The position numbers were made by a program, and so were the translations under genes. Positions 5,455-13,094 of a stretch of 14,928 nucleotides of DNA are shown one piece after another (the first letter of the stretch is position 1; each line of letters opens with the position of its first letter). The notes under the pieces were generated by a model. The model was not told where the DNA came from and searched no databases. It saw only the letters and a list, made by a program, of their open reading frames with translations. Origin of the DNA: Clostridium sp. UBA1056. Lineage in GTDB: Bacteria > Bacillota > Clostridia > Clostridiales > Clostridiaceae. The stretch covers positions 1 to 14,928 of the forward strand of contig DCDL01000003.1 in assembly GCA_002316385.1 (NCBI GenBank), in the 5' to 3' direction.

Positions 5455-6366
5455 ATGATAAGAGTATTAGTTACTGACGGCATGGAAAAAAGTGGAGTAC
5501 AGGCATTAAAGGATAATGGATATGAAGTTATAGAAAAATTCTATGAGCCTGAGGAATTAGGAGTAGCTTTACAAAACTTTGATGTAGTAGTAGTAAGAAG
5601 TGCTACAAAGGTTAGACAACCAATAATAGATAAAGCTTGTGAAACAGGAAGATTAAAATTAGTAATCCGTGGTGGAGTAGGTGTAGATAACATAGATGTA
5701 GCATATGCTACTGAAAAAGGAATAAGAGTTGCTAACACTCCTAACTCTAGTAGTGCATCAGTTGCAGAACTTGCACTAGCTCATATGTTTGCAGTTTCTA
5801 GATTTGTAAGTACTGCAAATGTTACTATGAGAGAAGGAAAATGGGAAAAGAAAAAATATGAAGGTATTGAGTTAAGCGGAAAAACTTTAGGATTAATAGG
5901 ATTCGGAAGAATTTCTAAATGCCTAGCTGAAAAAGCTGAAGTATTAGGAATGAAAATTATGTACACAGACATCCTTGGTAAAGCTGAAGGATATGATAAA
6001 TATGAATTTGGTACTTTAGAAGAAGTATTAGCTAATTCTGATTATGTATCGCTTCACATACCATTTATAAAAGAGCAAGGTGCTACAATTAGCAAATCTC
6101 AACTTGATATGATGAAAGATGGAGCTATACTAATTAACTGTGCTAGAGGTGGAGTTGTAGATGAAGCAGCTTTACTTGAAGCTTTAAATAACGGAAAACT
6201 AAGAGGTGCAGGTATTGACGTATTCGAAGTTGAACCAACTAAGAATGAAGAATTAGTTAACCATCCAAGAGTATCAGTTACACCACACATAGGTGCAGCT
6301 ACAGTAGAAGCTCAAACAAGAATAGGTGAAGAAATAGTTCAAACTATATTTGATTTCTTTAAATAA
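5455..6366 (+). CDS. serA: D-3-phosphoglycerate dehydrogenase, short form
   Basis: The enzyme oxidises 3-phosphoglycerate to 3-phosphohydroxypyruvate with NAD, the first step of serine synthesis. At 303 residues it is the short form, without the C-terminal ACT regulatory domain, so serine feedback through that domain is not expected. Residues 1-95 and 280-303 form the substrate domain. The NAD domain has LGLIGFGRIS (145-154), where the last glycine of GxGxxG is S154, and D172 ends the second strand. The 2-hydroxyacid dehydrogenase catalytic residues are R231 (CARGG), a glutamate in FEVEP (E258 or E260) and H278 (PHIG). AGGAGGG lies 7 bases before the ATG, and this initiation region closely copies that of the aminotransferase. 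The neighbouring aminotransferase supports SerA over other 2-hydroxyacid dehydrogenases, but glyoxylate or hydroxypyruvate reduction is not excluded. Confidence 0.9.
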   Translation: MIRVLVTDGMEKSGVQALKDNGYEVIEKFYEPEELGVALQNFDVVVVRSATKVRQPIIDKACETGRLKLVIRGGVGVDNIDVAYATEKGIRVANTPNSSSASVAELALAHMFAVSRFVSTANVTMREGKWEKKKYEGIELSGKTLGLIGFGRISKCLAEKAEVLGMKIMYTDILGKAEGYDKYEFGTLEEVLANSDYVSLHIPFIKEQGATISKSQLDMMKDGAILINCARGGVVDEAALLEALNNGKLRGAGIDVFEVEPTKNEELVNHPRVSVTPHIGAATVEAQTRIGEEIVQTIFDFFK

Positions 6367-6391
6367 TATTAATTACGTAGGAGGAAATAAT

Positions 6392-7636
6392 ATGGCAGTT
6401 GTAAGACCTTTTAAAGGCATAAGACCAACAAAAGAGTTAGTTGATAAAGTAGCAGCTCTTCCTTATGATGTTATGAACACAGAAGAAGCAAGGGAAATGG
6501 TTAAAGGAAATCCTTACTCTTTCTTACATGTTGATAAGGCTCAAATTGATTTACCAGTAGAAACTAATCAATATGATGAAATAGTTTATAAAACAGCTAG
6601 AAAAACTTTAGACAAAATGAGAGAAGATGGAACTTATATTCAAGATAATGCTCCAAGCATGTATATTTATAGACAAATCATGGATGGAAGAGTTCAAACT
6701 GGTATAGTTGGATGTACTTCTATAGATGATTATATGAACGATATAATCAAAAAGCATGAACATACTAGAGCGGAAAAAGAGCAAGATAGAATTAATCACG
6801 TTGACTATTGTAATGCAAATACAGGTCCAATATTCTTAACATACAAGAATGTAGGAGAAATCGATGAAATAGTTGCTACATGGACTGCTAAAGATCCAGA
6901 ATACAACTTTGTTTCTGAAGATGGAATATCTCACATTGTATGGGGTATAGATGACGCTGAAACTGTAAAGAGATTAGAAGAGTTATTTAAATCTGTTAAA
7001 TATCTTTATATAGCTGATGGTCACCACAGAGCAGCTTCTGCTGTAAAAGTTGGTAAAATGAGAAGAGAAGCAAATCCTAACTACACAGGCGAAGAAGAAT
7101 TCAACTTCTTCCTATCAGTTATATTCCCAGCAGATGATTTATATGTAATGGATTATAATAGAGTAGTAAAAGATTTAAACGGAAATTCTAGCGAAGAGTT
7201 CTTAAAGAAAGCTGCTGAGAAGTTCTCAGTAGAAGAGTATAAAGGAGAAGGACAATACAGACCAGAAGGAAAAGGTCATTTTGGAATGTATTTAGATAAT
7301 AAGTGGTATAAGTTAACTGCTCTAGATGGAACTTATGATTCAAAAGATCCAGTTAAGAGTTTAGATGTATCTATACTACAAGAAAACCTTCTAAGACCAA
7401 TACTTGCTATAGAAGATCCAAGAACGAGTGATAGAATAGATTTTGTTGGTGGAATAAGAGGTCTTAAAGAGCTTGAAAGAAGAGTAGCTGAAGGCATGAA
7501 GGTTGCTTTCTCTATGAACCCAACAAGCATAGAAGAGCTTATGAACATTGCTGATGCTGGAGAAGTTATGCCTCCTAAATCAACTTGGTTTGAACCAAAA
7601 TTAAGAAGTGGAATATTTGTTCACGAATTAAGCTAA
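6392..7636 (+). CDS. DUF1015 family protein, candidate serine/phosphoserine enzyme
   Basis: The protein has 414 residues, the usual size of DUF1015 proteins, and spans the family from VRPFKGIRP (4-12) and LPYDVMNTEEA (23-33) through KHEHTR (121-126) to MPPKSTWFEPKLRSG (393-407). YIADGHHRAASA (206-217) contains DGHHR at 209-213. A similar DGHxR motif occurs in ParB/sulfiredoxin-fold proteins, including the free-serine kinases SerK and SbnI. The gene follows serA by 25 bases, with AGGAGG 7 bases before the ATG, and is surely co-transcribed. An in-frame ATG at 6350, inside serA, is rejected for lack of a ribosome binding site. No serB is seen in the window, so conversion between phosphoserine and serine is a reasonable but unproven function. 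There is no membrane segment, so it is cytoplasmic. Confidence 0.9.
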   Translation: MAVVRPFKGIRPTKELVDKVAALPYDVMNTEEAREMVKGNPYSFLHVDKAQIDLPVETNQYDEIVYKTARKTLDKMREDGTYIQDNAPSMYIYRQIMDGRVQTGIVGCTSIDDYMNDIIKKHEHTRAEKEQDRINHVDYCNANTGPIFLTYKNVGEIDEIVATWTAKDPEYNFVSEDGISHIVWGIDDAETVKRLEELFKSVKYLYIADGHHRAASAVKVGKMRREANPNYTGEEEFNFFLSVIFPADDLYVMDYNRVVKDLNGNSSEEFLKKAAEKFSVEEYKGEGQYRPEGKGHFGMYLDNKWYKLTALDGTYDSKDPVKSLDVSILQENLLRPILAIEDPRTSDRIDFVGGIRGLKELERRVAEGMKVAFSMNPTSIEELMNIADAGEVMPPKSTWFEPKLRSGIFVHELS

Positions 7637-7676
7637 GGTAAATTAAAGGTAAAACTTATTTATATCTTATCTAAAT

Positions 7677-7729
7677 AAAAGGCTAAACCCTAAGAAAGTA
7701 ATTATACTTTTTAGAGTTTAGCTTTTTTT
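7677..7729 (+). terminator. Terminator of the serA-DUF1015 transcript
   Basis: AAAAGGCTAAAC (7677-7688) pairs with GTTTAGC plus T residues (7716-7727). A second, imperfect helix lies inside (CTAAGAAAGT with ACTTTTTAG), and the T run extends to 7729. It lies 40 bases after the DUF1015 stop. Confidence 0.88.
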
Positions 7730-7893
7730 AGTTTAAAAAGGTTCAGTGTGATCTGGAGAATATTTTATATAAATACATAAATACATAGTTGAATTATATT
7801 AGTAAAGAATATAAAATTGATATGTTCAAGTAATAAAAATTTACGTGTTTATTTATAATTTGAGATGATTAGTTAAAAATATCTTTAAGGTTA

Positions 7894-7899
7894 TATAAT
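7894..7899 (+). promoter_or_regulatory. -10 element of the tcdA promoter
   Basis: A perfect TATAAT lies 28 bases before the tcdA start codon, within TTATATAATA. The -35 position holds only GTTAAA or AGTTAA. Transcription would begin about 20 bases before the ATG. Confidence 0.45.
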
Positions 7900-7927
7900 A
7901 AATACCACATATTAAGGAGATGCAAAA

Positions 7928-8686
7928 ATGTTACAACATTCATTATCAAGAACAGAGTTGTTAATAGGAAAAGATGGTTTAAATAAATTAAGAGATAGTA
8001 AAGTTATAGTATTTGGAATAGGTGGAGTAGGAAGTTTTACAGTGGAAGCTTTAGTAAGAGCAGGCGTTGGAACTATTGTTTTAGTTGATGATGATACTAT
8101 TTGTTTAACTAATCTAAATAGACAAATTCATGCAACCTATGATACTGTAGGAAAAGTAAAGGTTGAAGCTATGAAAGATAGGGTTCTTTCGATTAATAAA
8201 AAGTGTAATGTTATAACTCATCAAGTTTTTGTTACTAAAGAAAATATTCCAGAAATAATTACTGATGATATCGACTATGTAGTAGATGCTATAGATACTG
8301 TATCAGCTAAAATTGCGCTAGTAGAGTATTGTAATGAAAAAGGTATAAAAATAATGTGTTCTATGGGAACAGGAAATAAATTTGATCCTACACAATTTAA
8401 AATTGTAGATATATATGATACTAAAGTATGTCCACTTGCTAAAGTTATGAGATATGAACTTAGAAAAAGAGATATTAAATCTCTTAAAGTAGTTTATTCT
8501 GAAGAAATACCTACAAAGCCAAAGCAAGAAGATGTGGTTACTTGTAAAACAGGATGTGTGTGTACAGGTGGAAGCAAAAAATGTGCAATAAAAAGGCAGA
8601 TACCAGGTAGTATATCTTTTGTACCACCAGTAGCAGGAATGATAATTGGTGGAGAAGTAATAAATGACTTACTTAAAGAAGTTTAA
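7928..8686 (+). CDS. tcdA: tRNA threonylcarbamoyladenosine dehydratase
   Basis: This 252-residue protein is an E1/ThiF/MoeB-like enzyme of the TcdA (CsdL) group. It uses ATP to cyclise t6A at position 37 of ANN-decoding tRNAs into ct6A. The nucleotide-binding loop GIGGVGS lies at residues 30-36. VDDDTICLTNLNRQ (53-66) holds the acidic and Asn/Arg residues of the adenylating site, and VVDAIDTVSAK (118-128) and MGTGNKFDP (146-154) are typical of TcdA over ThiF. The end, GSISFVPPVAGMIIGGEV (227-244), is also characteristic. CKTGCVCTGGSKKC (206-219) is a Cys-rich segment absent from many relatives that might bind metal or act in sulfur relay. AAGGAG lies 8 bases before the ATG. It is a single gene closed by a bidirectional terminator. 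Confidence 0.92.
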   Translation: MLQHSLSRTELLIGKDGLNKLRDSKVIVFGIGGVGSFTVEALVRAGVGTIVLVDDDTICLTNLNRQIHATYDTVGKVKVEAMKDRVLSINKKCNVITHQVFVTKENIPEIITDDIDYVVDAIDTVSAKIALVEYCNEKGIKIMCSMGTGNKFDPTQFKIVDIYDTKVCPLAKVMRYELRKRDIKSLKVVYSEEIPTKPKQEDVVTCKTGCVCTGGSKKCAIKRQIPGSISFVPPVAGMIIGGEVINDLLKEV

Positions 8687-8754
8687 CCATAAACAATATA
8701 GTATAAAGCTAATATAAAAATTATATATTCAAAATTTATAGTTTTAAGCTATAT

Positions 8755-8794
8755 AAAAAATCCGTCAAGTATTTTAATATTGACGGATTTTAAT
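8755..8794. terminator. Bidirectional terminator between tcdA and pepV
   Basis: AAAATCCGTCAA (8757-8768) pairs perfectly with TTGACGGATTTT (8780-8791), with an A run on the left and T residues on the right. It serves the two converging genes, tcdA (plus) and pepV (minus). Confidence 0.9.
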
Positions 8795-8809
8795 TATAAA
8801 TAAATATAT

Positions 8810-10165
8810 TTACTTAACTAATTTGTATAATGCTAAAGCGTAAATCTCTGTAGCTTTAACTAAATCATGCATAGTTATAAATTCATTAGGCTGATGTTCT
8901 GTTTTTTCTGATGTAGGGAATACCATACCAAAGGCTACACAGTTATCTATGGCTCTAGCATAAGTAGCTCCACCAGATGATTCAGGTACTCCATTATATC
9001 CAGTTTCCTCATCATATACTTCCTTTAATGTTTTAATTAAGAAATGATCAGCAGGAACATATATAGAATCCATCCAATCAAATTCATTATATTCTAAACC
9101 ATATTCTAAAGCTTTTTCCTTTATAGGATTAACTATATCTTCTTTTTTATAAGTAACAGGAATCCTAATATCTAAAGAGATAGTTTCTGTATCTTCATTT
9201 AAATCAATTTTACCTACATTTACAGTTAGTTTGCCAGATACATCTTCACAGGTAGGTACTAGATTTTTAATAGCAACATCTTCTCCAATAACATTAGCTA
9301 TGAATTTTATTGAGTTAGAAGTAGAGCCCATTTTCTCTAAAGCTATAGCAAGTCTAGAAATGGCATTTATACCTTCAGCACTATCTGCAGAGTGAACACC
9401 TTTTCCAATTACTGAAATAGAGTTTTCATTTAAGGTATATTTATAATTTAAACTATCTAATATATCTTTTAAAGAATTGATTTCTTCAGAAGTTTCTGTG
9501 TAGGTAGCATTGTCAGGGACTGAGTTAAATGCATTTCCAGCACTTAGAATTAAATCAGAACTTTTTTTGCAAGTTAAAGTTGATTGAAGTAAGCCCTTTT
9601 CTGCATTTATACAGAAGAACTCACTATCAGGAGTTATTCCCATAGTAGGAATTTCTTCACCATTCTCTTTATACTTATTAATACCTCTCCAAAGATTTTC
9701 TTCGTCAGTTCCAAATATAAATCTTATTCTTTTATTAAATTTTATTCCTAAGTCTAATAAAGCTTTTACTGCATATATACAAGCTATAGTAGGTCCTTTA
9801 TCATCTTGAGTTCCTCTTCCATATATTTTATCATCAACTATGGTTAATTCATATGGAGGGTATGTCCAAGAGTTTAAATCTCCCTCAGGAACTACATCTA
9901 AGTGGCCTAAAACTCCAACTAATTCTTCACCTTCACCAACTTCTGCATAGCCATAATAACCATCCTTATCATAGTAAGTTTTGAAACCTAAAGATTCACA
10001 TAGTTTTAAAGTGCTTTTTAGACAATCATCTATATTTTTACCAAATACATAATTAGGATCATCTTCATCTATAACGCTTCTAAAACTTACAGCTTCCTTT
10101 ATAGATTCTATGAGCTCAGGTATTAACTCGTTGACTCTTCCTTTTATTTCTTCTTTTTTTACCAT
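8810..10165 (-). CDS. pepV: Dipeptidase PepV (M20 family metallopeptidase)
   Basis: This cytoplasmic zinc dipeptidase has 451 residues from the chosen start and cleaves dipeptides from the amino end. GHLDVVPEG carries the first metal histidine H88 and D90. GRGTQDDKGP holds the bridging aspartate D121. TDEENLWRG gives the general base E155 and metal ligand E156. TPDSEF has D180, and HQPNEF near the end has H424, the last ligand. The set and the lid insertion match PepV over other M20 enzymes. The start at 10165 (MVKKEE) has AAAGGGG 8 bases upstream. A longer in-frame start at 10192 lacks a ribosome binding site and is rejected. It has its own upstream region with several palindromes and a TTGACA, and shares a terminator with tcdA. 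Confidence 0.94.
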   Translation of the reverse strand: MVKKEEIKGRVNELIPELIESIKEAVSFRSVIDEDDPNYVFGKNIDDCLKSTLKLCESLGFKTYYDKDGYYGYAEVGEGEELVGVLGHLDVVPEGDLNSWTYPPYELTIVDDKIYGRGTQDDKGPTIACIYAVKALLDLGIKFNKRIRFIFGTDEENLWRGINKYKENGEEIPTMGITPDSEFFCINAEKGLLQSTLTCKKSSDLILSAGNAFNSVPDNATYTETSEEINSLKDILDSLNYKYTLNENSISVIGKGVHSADSAEGINAISRLAIALEKMGSTSNSIKFIANVIGEDVAIKNLVPTCEDVSGKLTVNVGKIDLNEDTETISLDIRIPVTYKKEDIVNPIKEKALEYGLEYNEFDWMDSIYVPADHFLIKTLKEVYDEETGYNGVPESSGGATYARAIDNCVAFGMVFPTSEKTEHQPNEFITMHDLVKATEIYALALYKLVK

Positions 10166-10196
10166 GAGACTATCCCCTTTCATTTTAGACAAGCTT

Positions 10197-10332
10197 TATA
10201 TATTGTTAATATATATGAAGTTAAGGATAATATATCCTATAGTTTAAATTAAGCATAGATAATAAGATATGTCAACATAGGTGCATTAATGCAGTTAATA
10301 GCAATATATGGTTATTGATTAATCCATATATT
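10197..10332 (-). promoter_or_regulatory. pepV promoter region with four stacked palindromes
   Basis: Read toward pepV, TTGACA (10270-10275) is followed after 17 bp by a poor -10, TTAATT (10247-10252). Around it are four dyads. AATATATGG/CCATATATT (10303-10332) and the perfect TGCATTAATGCA (10282-10293) lie upstream of the -35. AGGATA-ATA-TATCCT (10224-10238) lies near the predicted start. TATATATT-GTT-AATATATA (10197-10215) is in the leader. One or more may be operators, and some A/T-only dyads could be chance. Confidence 0.45.
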
Positions 10333-10354
10333 AAATAATAAATTTTTACTAGGA

Positions 10355-10404
10355 AAAAAGAACTTAAGAATTATAACTTATTAAATAATTCTTAAGTTCT
10401 TTTT
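10355..10404 (-). terminator. Strong terminator after the methyltransferase gene
   Basis: A perfect 20-bp stem runs from 10355-10374 to 10385-10404 with a 10-base loop. The core is GAACTTAAGAATTAT. Read on the minus strand it is followed by T residues. It ends 18 bases after the methyltransferase stop and separates that gene from pepV. Confidence 0.9.
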
Positions 10405-10422
10405 ATAATTAAAGGATTAATA

Positions 10423-11616
10423 TTACCACTGATTTAAAAAATCATATAAAGCTGGATACACATTTAAGCTACTCATCATACTCATATATTCGCTCATAGC
10501 ATCCATATCTTCATCCTTTTCTTTAATAGCTCTAATCATTAAATTTTTAGGCGTTTCAAGAGGTGATATATATTCTACCACAGAAACTTTATAACCCTTT
10601 GCTTTAAGCATTAAAGATCTCATACCATCGGTTAATATGTCAGCCATCCTTGACTTAAATACTCCATGATCAAGGATACTTTTAAATGGCGGGTATGAAT
10701 ATTGATTTAGTATTTCCCTATGGCAACATGGTACTGCAATTATTATATCTGACTCAATTTTTATTCCTAGAGCTAATGCCATATCTGTTGCAGTATCACA
10801 AGCATGTAGAGAGATCACCACATTTATTTTCTTATCAGGATTATAATCTTTTATATCAACAGCATGAAATTCCATGTTTCTATATCCAAGGTTTTTAGCC
10901 ATATTTTTAGAGGTATCTATTACAGTTTCTGAATAATCTAAACCAATAAAATGACATTTTCGCTTTTTAACCTCAGTTAAATAGTAGTTTAGAACAAAGG
11001 ATAAGTAGGATTTGCCACATCCACAATCTAATATATTAATAACTTTATTTTTAGGAAGTTCATCTAGTATACCTTCAAGTAGTTCAACATAATGATCTAT
11101 TTGATTATATTTTCTTATTTTATCATTTTTTATTTTACCTTCTTTGCTCATAATACCTATTTCTTTTAATAGATTATCAGCTTCACCTACTTTTATATAG
11201 TAATTACGGTTTAGTAAGGTTGAAGTACTAACATTATGCATGGTTTCTTTATTTATTTTATTATCTTCGTTAGTGAAATTTGAATTACCTACATCAATAG
11301 TCTTCATAGTTACATTTTTATTGTCTGCAGTTATTAGAAGGACTTCTCCTCTTTCACTATATGTAAGGGATAAACCCTCATAGTTTAAGCATTGTTCAAG
11401 TATATTATGAAAGAAATTTTCTATAGATAGTTTCTTTGTAACACCATTAAAGTTATAAGTTAGTTCTGCACCATTTAAAGTAGCTTCACCTTTAAAAGAC
11501 TTTAAACCAGATACGAATTCTACATTGATATGCTTAAAAATTGATATGTTTTCATTAAATCTATTTTGTAATCCCATAAAAAATAGATTAAGTTTATTTA
11601 TATTGTTCTTATTCAT
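10423..11616 (-). CDS. Class I SAM-dependent methyltransferase, unknown substrate
   Basis: This 397-residue protein has an N-terminal region of about 150 residues with no recognised motif and a C-terminal Rossmann methyltransferase domain. ILDCGCGKSYLSF (195-207) is SAM motif I, and GLDYSE (225-230) is motif II with D227 for the ribose. VDIKD (253-257) and VVISLHACDTATD (266-278) follow, then AVPCCHRE (294-301). The LHACD and PCCH motifs resemble the group that includes the METTL25/GSTCD-like methyltransferases (Methyltransf_32) rather than a well-studied RNA or protein methylase, so the substrate is unknown. AAGG lies 7 bases before the ATG on the minus strand. The gene is monocistronic, with a strong terminator, and diverges from the MFS gene. 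It could modify RNA or a protein; nothing here decides. Confidence 0.85.
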   Translation of the reverse strand: MNKNNINKLNLFFMGLQNRFNENISIFKHINVEFVSGLKSFKGEATLNGAELTYNFNGVTKKLSIENFFHNILEQCLNYEGLSLTYSERGEVLLITADNKNVTMKTIDVGNSNFTNEDNKINKETMHNVSTSTLLNRNYYIKVGEADNLLKEIGIMSKEGKIKNDKIRKYNQIDHYVELLEGILDELPKNKVINILDCGCGKSYLSFVLNYYLTEVKKRKCHFIGLDYSETVIDTSKNMAKNLGYRNMEFHAVDIKDYNPDKKINVVISLHACDTATDMALALGIKIESDIIIAVPCCHREILNQYSYPPFKSILDHGVFKSRMADILTDGMRSLMLKAKGYKVSVVEYISPLETPKNLMIRAIKEKDEDMDAMSEYMSMMSSLNVYPALYDFLNQW

Positions 11617-11875
11617 AGTTACACCTTCTTTATATATTAATTAATAAATTAAAGCTATATAGTAGTTTATTTTTATAATTATAATGATTGAAAATATTAG
11701 AGCAGTTTAAGTATATATAAATTAAGAAAATTTATATCCTATTATTCATAATGTTAAGTATAACAAAAGGAATAATTCTAGTGAAGAAGAAATAATTTAT
11801 AATGAAAAAAACTAATGATATTGCTTCGATGGTATGAAAAATAACGAATTCAATCCAATAAAATATATGTTAATT

Positions 11876-11890
11876 ATGATATAATATCAT
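11876..11890 (+). promoter_or_regulatory. Extended -10 promoter covered by a palindrome, for the MFS-GNAT operon
   Basis: TGATATAAT (11877-11885) is a perfect extended -10 element without a good -35. The 15-base palindrome ATGATAT-A-ATATCAT (11876-11890) covers it exactly, so a bound regulator would block the polymerase. Transcription would begin near 11892, only about 18 bases before the TTG start. The rest of the 293-bp gap (11617-11909) shows no other clear signal. Confidence 0.5.
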
Positions 11891-11909
11891 TGGAAAAGGA
11901 GTGAGATTG

Positions 11910-13094
11910 TTGAAAAAAAACAAAAGCCTTGCCATAACAATATTTATATTTATTATTATGGCCGTAATTGCCATAGTCGATAACACTAAGGGAATATTTG
12001 TCCCTGTATTTAAGGAGACTTTTAATACTAATAATACAAGTATGGGCATGCTTTTATCAGTATGTTCTTTAGGATACATAATATTTACTTATGTAGGTGG
12101 GATACTATGTGAAAAGTTTGGACAGAGAAAGGTAATTGGTGCTGGACTTTTTACTATTGTATCATCTGTCTTAGTAGTAGCTTTTTCTAAAACTTATACA
12201 ATACTATTAATTGGGATGTTCTTAATAAATGTTGGTATTGCGTTTGTGATGATTGGAGTAAATACTCTAATACCAGTATTATTTATTACCTTTCAAGCAA
12301 TAATGATGAATTCAGCTCATTGTTTTTATGGATTTGGATCTACTGTAGGACAATTTGCAATTGGAAGTCTTCTAGATAATGGAATAGATTGGAGAAATAT
12401 ATTCTTTGGGATAGCTATGATTTTTATTGCAGTATTAATAATATTTTTCTTTATAAAAATTCCTAAATTTAATATTACTAAAGAAGAAAGTAAAGTTAAT
12501 ATATCACTAGCTTTTAAAGAAAAGTATATGTATATATATGCCATAGGACTAGGAACATATGTATTTGCAGAGATGGGGATGTCTAATTGGATAGTTAATT
12601 TTCTAATGGAAAGCTATAACTTTACTAGTAGTAGAGGAGCTATGTTCTTGTCAGCATTTTTCTTTTTACTTACAATAGGAAGATTACTAGGTGGGTTTGT
12701 AGCTGAAAAATTAGGTTACTTACAAGCAGTTTTATATTCTTTAACAGTTGCAGTTATATTATTAGTAATTGCTTTAAGTGTTGGACATAGTGCTCTTATC
12801 TTAATATGCATAGCAGGGTTATTTTTTGCAATAGCGTATCCTACAGTAGTAGCTACTATTGGTAAAGTTTTTAAAGACAATAGTTCATATATTACGGGGT
12901 TAATTCTAACATTATCAAGCACTATAAGTATGATTTTAAATCTGCTCATGGGAAGATTAAATGATATTATAGGTACAACAAAAACCTTTTATTTAATACC
13001 AATAAGCTTAAGTATTTCTATATTATTTATATTCTTAATATATAGAGGAAACTATAATGTTTTCAAAATGGGAGGTAATAAAGTTGAGCAGTGA
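11910..13094 (+). CDS. Major facilitator superfamily transporter
   Basis: This integral membrane protein has 394 residues and about twelve hydrophobic segments, and probably works as a proton-linked transporter. Motif A is at residues 63-74 (GGILCEKFGQRK), with a degenerate copy in the second half (GGFVAEKLGY). The region NSAHCFYGFGSTVGQ (134-148) recalls the fucose permease-like branch of MFS, which hints at a sugar or small organic substrate but does not prove one. The start chosen is TTG at 11910, 8 bases after AAGGAG. The upstream GTG at 11901 overlaps that site and TTG at 11907 is closer than ideal. The last codons contain the ribosome binding site of the acetyltransferase gene, which overlaps it by 11 bases, so the two are coupled. 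There is no sign of truncation. Confidence 0.87.
   Translation: MKKNKSLAITIFIFIIMAVIAIVDNTKGIFVPVFKETFNTNNTSMGMLLSVCSLGYIIFTYVGGILCEKFGQRKVIGAGLFTIVSSVLVVAFSKTYTILLIGMFLINVGIAFVMIGVNTLIPVLFITFQAIMMNSAHCFYGFGSTVGQFAIGSLLDNGIDWRNIFFGIAMIFIAVLIIFFFIKIPKFNITKEESKVNISLAFKEKYMYIYAIGLGTYVFAEMGMSNWIVNFLMESYNFTSSRGAMFLSAFFFLLTIGRLLGGFVAEKLGYLQAVLYSLTVAVILLVIALSVGHSALILICIAGLFFAIAYPTVVATIGKVFKDNSSYITGLILTLSSTISMILNLLMGRLNDIIGTTKTFYLIPISLSISILFIFLIYRGNYNVFKMGGNKVEQ

Noticed and set aside
6350..6391. Upstream in-frame ATG extending DUF1015 into serA
   Set aside because: No ribosome binding site. The ATG at 6392 has AGGAGG 7 bases upstream and begins the conserved VRPFKGIRP region.
10166..10192. Nine-residue N-terminal extension of PepV
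   Set aside because: No ribosome binding site before it, whereas AAAGGGG precedes the ATG at 10165.
13057..13083. ATG start for the GNAT gene inside the MFS gene
   Set aside because: No ribosome binding site precedes it. GGAGG at 13071-13075 is correctly spaced for the TTG at 13084.
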